Origin: Umbilicaria muhlenbergii
Taxonomy: Eukaryota > Ascomycota > Lecanoromycetes > Umbilicariales > Umbilicariaceae
Direction of reading: 5' to 3'
Length of the DNA: 64,000 nucleotides
Assembly (NCBI GenBank): GCA_000611775.1
Contig: KK106981.1
Span: forward strand, 2,041,507 to 2,105,506
The notes below the pieces were generated by a model, which saw only the letters and a program-made list of their open reading frames with translations, searched no databases and had not been told where the DNA came from. The position numbers were made by a program, and so were the translations under genes. Positions 1 to 9,745 of this stretch are shown piece after piece. Within the stretch, counting starts at the first letter, position 1; every line of letters begins with the position of its first letter.

Positions 1-421
1 TACATATCTGTATGACTTAAAAGGTGTTTCAGTGGTTTCTTTAAATTCAGCTTTTTCACAAGAGCAATTCAGTGTTTTGTATGACTTAAGTAAACTGATA
101 CACTTCTGTATGACTTAGAAGATGTAGTTACAGAGAGTAATGTTATTAATGTTTTTTAAAATCATCAACACACACAACTCAATGCCTTTTCAAACAGGTT
201 ATTTCAGTTCAACTGTCTTATGAACATTAAAAGAATAAGAATTAATCTAATATCAGGATCATGCAGAGCTCATCATGTAAATATGATAATCAAGAGATTA
301 ATTCTAGAGAGTCATTAAGTGATGAGCAAAACTATATATGTGAGTGTTGCAGAATTAACTAAACGCGTTAAACTTAATCAGAAGTTAGTGTAAATTACTT
401 AATCTTATTATGCTTTTAACA
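1..421 (-). mobile_element. C-family Ty3/Gypsy element C1, 5' end only (5' LTR plus leader)
   Basis: This segment matches, in reverse complement, the 5' LTR and untranslated leader of the complete C element at 40043-46194. The LTR is 251-421 and the leader runs leftward from 250 to the window edge. The gag start lies outside the window. The element therefore reads on the minus strand and most of it is missing here. A partial echo of the LTR start (tcatgcttttaaca, 422-435) follows directly to the right. It may be a small duplication or part of the target. Confidence 0.75.
251..421 (-). repeat. LTR of C1 (171 bp)
   Basis: It is the same length as both LTRs of the complete C element (40043-40213 and 46024-46194). 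The shared features are a start of TGTTAAAAGCATGATAA, the block GTTTTGCTCATCACTTAATG, and an end of TGATA in all three copies. The LTR therefore seems to end in TA rather than the usual CA. Confidence 0.8.
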
Positions 422-436
422 TCATGCTTTTAACAT

Positions 437-530
437 TATTCAAGGTTTGTTCAGTTGATTCATTCAGAGTTTGTTCAGTTGATTCATTTAAAGTTTATTC
501 AGTTGATTCATTCAAGATCTGTTCAGCTGA
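437..530. repeat. Imperfect 23-bp tandem repeat, about four units
   Basis: The unit GTTTGTTCAGTTGATTCATTC recurs about four times with small changes. It lies between the C1 LTR and the decayed RNase H end of element D. On the minus strand it would fall in or just after D coding sequence, but no stable reading frame supports coding. Confidence 0.6.
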
Positions 531-639
531 TTTTAAAAGATGAGAAGCTTTTTCCTTTTGTTTAATAATAATGCATGAGTTTAAGCAGCAGCTCAGTAGC
601 ATGATTTAAGATTAATATTATAATTACTCATCATCCTCA

Positions 640-2700
640 TTCTTCTTTAATTGATTACTTAAGTGTTTAATGAGTGTATCTGCCTTTTCATTTTCCTTGC
701 CTGTTCAGTAGGTGATCACAAAGTTGAATTATATGAGAAATTCAACTCATTTGACTTGTCTGTGAGTCAGTTTCTTGATCATTATAAAGTACTTCAAGAC
801 TTTATAATCTGTTAAAATTTAAATCAGATCCTCTGTTTCTGTTAATTCAGCACATCATTTTTTTAAACTTTAAATGATGATCAACAATTCTTTGTCATAG
901 ATCTCATAATTGCATTCAGCTGATATGAGTTTCTTAAAGAAAAATGTCATTGAATGCATTAATTCTTGATCATCTTTCTGAGATAGTACTACTATGAATA
1001 TCAGATCAGATGAATCACATTTAAAATAACATGTTTAAGTTCAGTCAAAGTGTTGTAATATTAACATATTAATCAATCAGTTCTTTAGTTTATTAAAGAC
1101 TTGAAGACACTGTTTAATTTATATATTAAAGAATATGTCCTTGCCTGTCAGTCTGATTAAAGGCTTTATGATTTTGAAATATCTCTTTATAAATCATCAG
1201 TAAAAGTTACAAAAATCTAAGAATGCCTGCAGCTGTTTCAGGTTGATCAGTACTTCTTAAGTTTTAATGACTGTGATCTTTTCAAGATTCACTCAGATGT
1301 TATGATGTTCTATGATTAATTTTAAATATTGAGTTTCAATCTTGTGAAATTCACACTTCTTGATTTCAACCTGTAAATTTGCCTTTCTCAGTCATTTCAG
1401 AATGATTCAGACATGAGTTTAATGTTCAGATAAAGACTCTGAATAGATCAGGATATTATTCAAATATGTTGTACAACATGTGTTCAATAAGTTAAATAAT
1501 ATGTTGTTAATAAAGTGCTGAAAGGTGACTGATTTGTTAATGAGCTTGAAAGGCAAGATCTTATATTTGTAAGAATCATGCCTTGTTCAAAAGATTGTCA
1601 GATCTTCAGATTCAAGATTCATTTATATGTGATGAAATGTCTGTTATATATTAATCTTGATGAAGTATTTTGTCTTCAAAATCTGAGTCAGGGTTTCCTC
1701 AATTAAAGACAATGAGTATCAGTCTTTCTTCATAATTGAATTCAGCTTTCAGTAGTCAATGCACAGTCATAAAGACTTATTTTTCTTTTATATAAACAGA
1801 ATCAGTGAAGTTACTGATGATTGATTGACTTTAATGAAACTTTTTTGCAAGTTGTCTTCTATGTAGTTCTTCACTGCTATTAGTTCTTCATGTGACATAT
1901 TGTAAAGGAGTGTGTATTTAAGCTTTTACTCATTCTTTAAAATAATCTTATGATCATAAAGTTGATGTGAAGGGAGTTTATTTGCAGCTTTTTTAAAAAA
2001 GAAATCAATCAAGTTATGATATTCTGAAGGAAGAATCACCTTGATATTTAATTCACTTGATTTTAATTCAAAGTTCAATGCTTCCTCAATCTGTCAAATA
2101 AAGATAATAAAGATTTTGTTGTCTTTCTTCATATTTAATGTGAATGATGCTGCATCAATCATCTTGATATTAACTGCATGTGAGGGGTTATTACTCTTTG
2201 ATGCAGAGGCTGATTCAAGATCAACTTTTGTGATGAATTTCTTCAAGATCTGATAAGTTTTCAGTGATTCAGTTCAGTCATTTGGTTCAGGTTTAATCAT
2301 TCAGTTTCATTCATTCATTCAGTGGGAAAACCACTACCTGGTTCACAGGGTCAATTAAAATTCAGGTGTGATTCATTCAAGAGAGTCTTAATATAATGTT
2401 GAGATCTTTCATGTCTACAATCATCATGAGGATGAGTCACTGAGAATGATCACAGACCTTCATAATTGAATAAATCATGTGTGTAACTCATCTCACTGTC
2501 TTCTTTTGAAAATTATGTAGAGTTCAGGGCTTTGGCAATGATACTGCTTTAATTTCAGATCATTCAATTAGAGTCTTTGTCAGGTTAACATTAATGAATA
2601 CATATTCAGTTGACTCAGTATCAAGTAGAGCTTTAACTCATAACTTGATCTCATTCAAAATGAGCTTGCAATCTGCTTTGAACAGTGTTTAGGTGAACAG
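640..2700 (-). pseudogene. D pol remnant: protease, reverse transcriptase, RNase H
   Basis: Reading leftward on the minus strand, the protease active site appears near 2620 as LLDTEST, where DTG has become DTE. The reverse transcriptase follows, with INNI and YLNN at the catalytic YxDD site near 1470, so both catalytic Asp read Asn. The sequence KKCEFHK marks the thumb/connection boundary. RNase H ends near 640 with KADTL. Many Trp positions read TGA, and Gln positions sometimes read TAA. No open frame longer than about 70 codons survives, so this copy cannot be functional. Confidence 0.7.
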
Positions 2701-4115
2701 AATATCTTCATTAATCATCAGCATTAATATCACAAGAGGATTATCATCATTCTTTATTATGACTTTAATAGAAGAACGCCTTTTCCTGAATTTAATTTAA
2801 AATCAGAGTCAGAGTTGAATATGATTCATTACACATATCTTGATGCTGAAGTCTCTTTCTTTTTGTCCTTGTTTGAACAGTTTAAGGCAAGGTGTTTTTG
2901 TTCATTATATTTAAAACATCATTCTTTCTTCATCTGTTGTTCTTTGGTGGTGTCTGAGTGTGATGTTCAGTTCAGTATTCAGGGAACTGACTCAGTGATT
3001 ATTTAAATAGTTGATTTTAAGATTTTAATGAAATGTTCAATCCTTGTATGAGTTTAACTTGTGAAGAGAGATGTTTAATTCAGTTGAGGTCTGATGATCT
3101 TCTTTGTGTCAAGCAGTCATAAAGTCTGATTGATTCACTGACAGCATTTGATGAGTTCATAAAGATCTTCAGGTCTGTCATCATCAGTGTTTAATTATTA
3201 TTGAATAATATTATTTACCTTGTTCAGAAGTTCTCCTATTTAGTATAAATCAAGGAACTCATTCAATTCAGTAACATATCATTAAAAATCAGCTCAGAAG
3301 AACAGGAAGTCTTTAAATTCTTAATAAAGTTTATAAAATTCATCAATGATGATACATTTTTAATCTGAGTCTTCATAGATCTGAGTCAAATGCTTTAGCA
3401 GTTCAGTAACATTTAAATAAGTTGTTCAAAATGCTGAATTCATTTAAGGCCTTATGTGCTTAACAGAGTCACCCTTAACTTTTATTTTCATGTATGTTAT
3501 TTTTATCTGCTCAGTGAGATATTATTTATTCATTACTAGTAAGTAGTTTCTGATCTTCACTACTCATTTATTATATTTTGAATGATCACTGAAGAACATC
3601 AGCAGATCAGAGAGCTTTAATAATTTTTAATAATTCTTCAACTGTGAGTTGAGGAAAATTCAGTCAGGAGGTGCTTGTGACTGTGATTTTTTATTTAAGA
3701 TATATTATCACATCAACTTGTTTAATAACTTTTTTCTTCAGTTTCTTGTTTTTATTCTTCATTCTTTTATAATCTACTTGTAGTTCTTCATGTGCCTTTA
3801 TAACAGTGTTGATTTCATTCAGAGATTGCTCATGATCAGTGATCAATTATTAAAAAGTAATCATTGCTTCAGAGAAATGTTCTTGTAAAAGATCAATCAA
3901 GATCTCTGCAATCAAGGTGATCAAGATCTGATTGATCAGGTTTTTATTCAAGGTGAATTGTTCATCATTCACAGAAGTCAACAAAGACTCTTTAATTTAT
4001 AAATAAACTTCACTACCAGTTTCTCTGATCATCATGACTGAGTTTTGATTTTAATTTTGATTTTGATTTTGATTTTAATTTTAATTCTGATTTTAATTTT
4101 GATTCTGATTCATTC
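2700..4115 (-). pseudogene. D gag remnant with zinc knuckle
   Basis: On the minus strand a CCHC-type knuckle is visible near 2930 as CFKYNEQKHLALNC, with the second Cys changed to Tyr. Upstream lies a Lys-rich, coiled-coil-like stretch (KNKNKKLKKKVIK). At the N-terminal end there is an Asn-Gln repeat tract encoded by the hexamer repeat at 4033-4113. The start codon is not resolved. The assignment rests on position upstream of protease and on the knuckle spacing CX2CX4HX4C. Confidence 0.55.
4033..4113. repeat. GATTTT hexamer tandem array
   Basis: The units are GATTTT, AATTTT and GATTCT variants in tandem. On the minus strand they read as alternating Asn-Gln codons, with some CAA changed to TAA. 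This suggests a low-complexity NQ tract near the N-terminus of the D gag protein. Confidence 0.75.
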
Positions 4116-4379
4116 AGGATACCTTGCAGCAGGAGATAAAAAAAGAAACTAAAATAATATTAAAATTATACAGATTATAAATTAATGCATGTGTTTTAAC
4201 AGCTGACATTTAGCTACAGAGAAGAATTCTAGTCTAAGGAGCAAAAGGAAGAAAGAGCATGAAGATTAAAATCTTTATGTGCATGTTAAACTCATTAATC
4301 TAATCACTGCTAACTTGTTCAGTCATTCAGTTTAGTACATTATTCAGATTGTTCAGTTCAGTTCAATATTCAAGTGTAA
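4116..4379. other. Unassigned AT-rich spacer between D and A1
   Basis: I see no coding pattern and no LTR match here. It may hold the remains of a D 5' LTR, because a TGTTAAAAC start can be read on the minus strand near 4200. There is no second copy to compare. Confidence 0.3.
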
Positions 4380-6449
4380 ACCTGACATGAACTTCCTTAG
4401 CATGAAAAAGACTTTTCTCAGGCTTGATATATAAGTCAGCATTTCATAACACTTGCAAGTTCTTTTATACATGTTGAACATGTTGTTTCTTTGTCTTGAA
4501 ATACATCAGTATGTTATTGAGGTACACAATCATGAACTGATTCAAATATTGTCACAAGATGTTGTTAATAAAAGTTTAAAAAATTGCTGAAGTATTGATT
4601 AATTCAAATGACATTATCAAATACTCATACAGTCTTGAGCATATTTAAAATACTGTTTTTCATTCATCCTTTTCTTTTATCTGTATTTGATTGAATGCTT
4701 CTGAAATGTTAAACTTTGTAAATCATTATATTCTCTGAAATCTGTCCTGCAGTTCTGACACAAGCGGCAACAGGTAACTGTTTTTTATCATGATGTTGTT
4801 TAATGCTTTATAATTAACACACAACTTTAATGAGCTGTTTAACTTTAAGATAAACAATATTAAATATCCTGCTGAAGATTGAGATTCTTGAATGAATTCT
4901 TTTTATAAGTTCTTCTTCAAGTATTCTCACAATGCATTTAACTTCTGAGGTAACAACAGGTATATAGGTTGTTTCATTAATTTATAATCTTTCATGATCT
5001 TGATTTTATGATTTTATTTTTAATATTTTAACAAGACATCCTGTTTCTTTACTGCTGTAAACAATTCTTTGAAGTCTTTGTATTCTTTAGGGATAAATAA
5101 CTTGATAATAAAGTCTCAGTCATTATCAACTCACTTAGTTTACAGTATCTTTGTGTTGAGAATTTTTAACTTCTCATGTGTTTTTTCTGTTGTTATAATG
5201 AAGACCTTCACTCCTTTAGGTGAGTTCAAGACTGAATATAATTTCATAAAAGTACTTCTCTTTATGAATTATATCTCATTTTCAGCTCAATTGATCATCA
5301 GATTGATCTTATGAAGTTAAAATATACTTAAAACTATGTTGCTTCTTGATTGCTTCATAATGTTGAAACTGATCTTTTCTCAGTGTTAACTTAACTGAAC
5401 AGGTATCAGGATTATTTCTTTATTCATGAGTCTGTTGTTATATTTTATAAAAGTTTCATTAAACTCTTGAAGCAAATAAGAATTTTGTTTCTTTTAAACT
5501 TTAATCTCTTTTCTTGCAGTAAAGCATGAATTTATAAAGTTTCTTATGCAGTCACTGTTTATTAACAGTCAGGCTGAGTGACTTTTTACTTTAACTTAAA
5601 TATGAAAATTGTCTGTGTCTGCAGTGATGATGATTTCTTTAGCAATCATGTCTTCTGAAGGCTTTAAAATAAATGTTTTTAAGAACCTTGAGCTCAGAGG
5701 GCTCTTTAGTTTTTTGAATTAAAAGAAAAGAACCTTAAGTTTTTCTTCACATATTTAAAGTCTTTTTAGATTGACTTTCTTGTCTGAATATCATATTGAA
5801 TTCAGCTTTAAGTATTCACTTCAGAGTTTTCAGACCTTTATTCTCAACTTTCTTGAGATGTGAGCTCTTTTAAGAGTGATGTACTCTTCTTTCATGATGA
5901 ACTTGAAACCTTTTGATGATGTTTCTCTGAGTATGTTTTAATAATTCATATTTATGACTTCTTCTTTCTGAGCAAATGCATTTCATATGATTCACAGGAT
6001 TTATTTCTGTAACAGGTTTATGTGATTCTCATAATTCTCAGAAGATTCTTTCATGACATTAAATACTTTTTCATAAGTCTTCAATCACTGTTCTTTGCAG
6101 ATGAATGCTCTGATATCATCATTTTTTTTCATGAACTCTTCAGAATTTTTAAAGTTTACTACTTTCATGAAGTCCCTTCCCTCACTTGATGAGGGCATGA
6201 TGTTATTACTGTTAATGTAGTTTTCTTCTTGATTGAATTAATCTTGTCAAACTTGTTGTTTTTTTAAACCTGCAGCTAAGTATCCTCAGGAAGTTATTAC
6301 ATATTCTTTTATTTATTTAAGTTGACATGAAAATCATTCAGAGTCATCTTTGTCACTTTAATGTGTGTGATAAGCATCATTGTAGCATGCTGTTTAAGAC
6401 ATAATATTATGATTATCTTTGCTCTTTACTTTTTGCATGACAGTGTATA
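4380..6449 (-). pseudogene. A1 pol remnant: protease and partial reverse transcriptase
   Basis: The protease region near 5560 matches the LLINSDCTGNF block of the other A copies, where DSG has become NSD. Reverse transcriptase follows (4980 to 4380), including the region around the catalytic YxDD near 4520. The sequence stops there and the downstream domains are absent. Confidence 0.65.
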
Positions 6450-7326
6450 TTTTTTTAAGTTGAACAACCTTTCCTGAGACTTGACAGTTACAGATGAAAT
6501 GTCTCAGTTTTCTGCAATTATAATAATTATTTTCATGACTTTCCTTCTTCTTGCTTAAGTTATTCTTTCACTGAAAATGATTCTTTCAGATCATTGAATT
6601 GATTTTCATGAGTTGAGGTTTATAATAAAGTTTATCATTGTACTGTCATTTATGATTCTTCTCAGCTTTTCATAAAATGAGAATCTTATGACTCTTTTTA
6701 AAACTTCACTCATAAGCTCAGTTGTTGATAATGATTGATCATTTAATCATCTTTGAAAGTGTGACAGAGTGTTTCACCCTTGAGATTTTATCCTTCATCA
6801 CATCTTTTAGTCACTTGTAATATTGTGCCGTCAAACCAATATCATCTCAATTTGTATGTGAAGTGAGTCTTTGAAAGTTTGCAGCATAAGTAGCAGTTAC
6901 TTCTTTCTGCATAATGTTATAAATCTCTCATTTCATCATTCTTTCTTTATTAACTGTCCTGAATATTATCCTTATTCTATTCTTGAATTCCTTTAAGTCA
7001 TAAAATATTTTATTAGTTGAGTCATCTTGATCTTTCTTTTCATTGTCAAGATAGTCTCAGAGGATAAGTTTAAATCAGTTTAAAGCATTCAACCTTAAAT
7101 GTAAGAATGCAAACAGCATCTTCTCTGCTTTTGATGCAAACAAAGAGTTGTTAAAGTGCAAGTAGATGTCAAGCTGAGTGAGAAACAAGTTTAACATTCT
7201 TCACTTATTAAGAAACTTATTTGATAAGGGGATCTTGACTTGAATTACTTTGTTAAAGAGTTGTTCTATCACTGACTGATCTCTTTCAGAGGTGATAGAC
7301 ATCATGAGACTGATGAGTCAGTTCAT
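6450..7326 (-). pseudogene. A1 gag remnant
   Basis: The likely start is the ATG at 7326 (minus), just inside the LTR, in the same context as A4. The capsid region is recognisable by KAEKMLFAFLHL, LRDYLDNEKK-like sequence and IFYDLKEFK. Farther on lies VTLSKMIKWSIIINNWAYE with Trp codons as TGA. A zinc-knuckle region follows near 6520. The frame is broken by many stops. Confidence 0.65.
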
Positions 7327-7361
7327 TGCATGACTGATACTCTGTAAGTTGATGCTCAAAG

Positions 7362-7711
7362 TGTAACAGGTGATGTTGTAGTGACTGAAGTAATATTGTC
7401 ATTCATTAAACTGTTCATATCAATAGTAATCATGAATAGAATTAGAAGATAGAACTAGTAGATTATCTTTAATACATAAGTTGAGCATGAGCTTTTAACT
7501 ATGAATTTACCTGTGGTTATATAGACTCTAGAAGACTCATGTGATCAAGGTGATCATAATGATTGAACTCTCAATCACTTTAAACAGCTCAATCACTCTG
7601 ATTGAGATGATTAAGATGTTTAAGCTCTCACTCATCTTGATCACTTCAATCAGTATCAGCTGTTCACTGTGCATATGTACTTCTAAGTACTGACCTGACT
7701 AAGTCATAACA
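7362..7711 (-). repeat. 5' LTR of A1 (350 bp)
   Basis: On the plus strand it starts TGTAACAGGTGATGTTG and ends ACTAAGTCATAACA, so it has TG...CA ends in both orientations. In sense orientation it carries a TATA-like TATATAACCACAGG block in the middle, as in the other A and B LTRs. Shorter internal inverted repeats around TCAATCACT and TGATTGAG occur in the half nearest the element's outer end. Confidence 0.85.
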
Positions 7712-7848
7712 CTGCTATTGATGTTAAAATTACATAATTTTAAATATTTTTTTTAACATCTTCTCAATCCTCTTTCTGATTTTTATTTTTAATATTTGTA
7801 GACTCACTACACCTGATTTATGAGGTGAAAGTTAATCATTATGTATGT

Positions 7849-8496
7849 AATGAGCTTTTATAATCATGTATATAATTTATGCCAGGTCTGCAGTAAGTGA
7901 AATCTAATCATTACATATGTAATGAGCTTTTATAATCTTGTATATGACTTATATTAGGTTTGTGGTGAATAAAATTTAATCATTATGTGTGTAATAAGCT
8001 TTTATGATCTTGTATATAACTTATGTCAGGTTTGTGTTAAGTGAAATTTAATTATTATATGTTTAATGAGCTTTTATAATCATATATATAACTTATACTA
8101 AGTCTGCAGTGAGTGCAATCTGATCATTACACATGTAATGAGCTTTTATGATCTTGTATATGATTTACATCAAGTTTACAGTGAGTGAAATCTGATCATT
8201 ACACATGTAATAAGCTTTCATAATTATGTATATAACTTATGTCAGGTCTACATTAAGTGAACTTTAATCATTACACATGTAATGAGCTTTTATAATCTTA
8301 TATATGATTTATGTCAAGTCTGTGTTGAGTGAAATTTAATCATTATATATGTAATAAGCTTTTATGATTATGTATATAGCTTATGTCAGGTTTGCAGTGA
8401 GTGAAATTTAATTATTACACATGTAATAAGCTTTTGAAATTATATTTATAAACTTAATAAGTCTGATCAATGTCTGTGAAAGTTAATCATGCATAA
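7849..8496. repeat. 72-bp tandem array, nine units
   Basis: Unit starts AATGAGCTTTTATAAT or AATAAGCTTTTATGAT occur in exact 72-bp register at 7849, 7921, 7993, 8065, 8137, 8209, 8281, 8353 and 8425. A degenerate partial unit follows at 8495. Each unit carries a near-palindrome of the type ATTACACATGTAAT. Copy differences are almost all transitions. A related array in F2 has units of about 55 bp. Confidence 0.92.
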
Positions 8497-8696
8497 TGAG
8501 CTTTCAAAGTTACATTTGTAAACTCAATGAATTTAATTAATGTTTTTTAAAAACTTATTTTAACTTCTCTACCAGGTACACAATATTTGATAAGTATTAA
8601 CAAGAGATATTATATGAAGATGTAAGTTTCTTGTCTCTTATAATTTATAAGTATTACTTAGTATTTATTTAATATTTTTTTATTTCTTCATTAAGT

Positions 8697-9158
8697 TGTA
8701 ACGGGTGATGTCATAGTGACGGGGATAATATAATCATTCAATGAACTATATCAATGTTCATCTAATCACAGCGCTTGATTCAATGAACTACTGATCACAT
8801 GTAAACTTGAATAGACTGAAGGGATCAGACTTATGAGATTGCATTTAATACATGAGTTGAGCATGAGCTCCTAACTATGAATCTACCTGTGATTATATAA
8901 AACTTTAAAAGACTCATGTGTAACTGTACTGCTTGATGTGTGTAACCTCTCTGCTCAGGGTGCTCATGCTCTGAGCATCATGAGCAGTTGAGTGCTCAAG
9001 GTGCTCATGCTCTGAGCATCATGAGCAGTACCACATGTACACTTACTGCATGTATCAATCAAGTGCTCAGGGTGCTCATGCTCTGAGCATCATGAGCAGT
9101 ACTACATGTACACCTGCTACACATATCAACCAGGTACCGTTTAGTGAGAGGTGTAACA
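8697..9158 (-). repeat. 3' LTR of B (462 bp)
   Basis: It starts TGTAACGGGTGATG and ends GAGAGGTGTAACA on the plus strand. It carries three copies of a unit with nested dyad symmetry (ATGCTC-T-GAGCAT inside CTCATG...CATGAG). The 5' LTR has only two. The 41-bp length difference between the LTRs equals one extra repeat unit. Confidence 0.93.
8894..8902 (+). promoter_or_regulatory. TATATAAAA in B 3' LTR, candidate antisense TATA box
   Basis: TATATAAAA lies on the plus strand about 300 bp upstream of the antisense ATG at 9206. The same bases on the minus strand read TATATAATC, which is well placed as the sense TATA box of the LTR. The motif is thus close to symmetric and could serve both directions. 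This is inference from position only. Confidence 0.4.
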
Positions 9159-9205
9159 TTAACTCCCCTCTCAACATTTTCATCCTCAAAAACTCAACCT
9201 TCCTC

Positions 9206-9745
9206 ATGCCTTCATCTGATATCAGAAAGAAGAAGTCATCTACTTCTCATCATTCTCATTTGACTGATTTGATTGCTGAAAATGAAAGGATTATCATGCA
9301 AACATGTGATCACTGCCTGACTGATGACAAGGAGTGCAAGGTGTTAAATGATTATAATAAGTGTAACATCTGCATTCAACTGAGTGTCTCTTGCGACTTG
9401 TTCATATCTTCAGAGGAGATCAACAAGGTGAGTGTGAAGATTCATCATCTGAAAAAGGAAAAGGATGCTGTCATGACATAAAAGTGAGAAATACAGGTGA
9501 AGAAAGAGAGACTTCACAAGCAGATCACTTTTCTGAGGAAGAAATAATCAGACTTGATTCATACTGAACTTCAGAACATTAAAGAGCTGAAGATGAATAA
9601 ACATGCAGCTGCTGTAACTGCTGATTCTTTTAACAGATCTTCACTCAACTTCCTCATGCTTAAAGTTTTTAACTTCAGTGGCGTGAACTGACTTCTTGCA
9701 GATTTCTTTGACAGAACTGATGCAGTTTTATCACATAATGAGTAA
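9206..9745 (+). pseudogene. Antisense ORF of B: Zn2Cys6-type cluster plus coiled coil
   Basis: The frame from ATG 9206 (context CCTCATGCC) to TAA 9745 spans 180 codons and runs opposite to gag-pol. Codons 34-63 hold six Cys with spacing CX2CX6CX8CX2CX6C, which fits the fungal Zn2Cys6 binuclear cluster. A Lys/Leu/Glu-rich, coiled-coil-like segment follows (ITFLRKK, ELQNIKELK). Then comes a Ser-rich part and the ending SHNE. Internal stops after codon 92 break it; two are TGA, likely former Trp. The open frame extends upstream into the LTR to 9035, but the A copies support 9206 as the start. The 3' end lies opposite the chromodomain coding region. The family and its function are not established here. 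Confidence 0.75.

Larger units (their letters stand above)
540..4115 (-). mobile_element. D-family Ty3/Gypsy element, decayed, integrase part absent
   Basis: On the minus strand the order is gag (4115 to about 2700), protease, reverse transcriptase and RNase H (to about 640). The RNase H end keeps the family pattern of a GKENEKADTL-like motif. The integrase that should follow is missing. It was lost, or it lies beyond the C1 insertion to the left. No LTR pair was found, so the termini are estimates. The D and C reverse transcriptases look related but clearly different. Confidence 0.65.
4380..7711 (-). mobile_element. A1, A-family chromovirus truncated inside reverse transcriptase
   Basis: The 5' LTR (7362-7711) is followed leftward by gag, protease and the N-terminal half of reverse transcriptase. 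Homology to the complete A copies stops near 4380, in the thumb region, so RNase H, integrase, chromodomain and 3' LTR are missing. The element lies directly against repeat F1 (CTGCT at 7712), which may be one side of its target site. The other side was lost with the 3' end. Confidence 0.8.

Noticed and set aside
7849-8496. CRISPR-like array
   Set aside because: The whole 72-bp unit repeats without distinct spacers, and the context is fungal transposon DNA.
9035-9205. N-terminal extension of the B antisense ORF into the LTR
   Set aside because: The frame is open from 9035, but the A copies start at the position equivalent to 9206 and the upstream part is LTR hairpin repeat.
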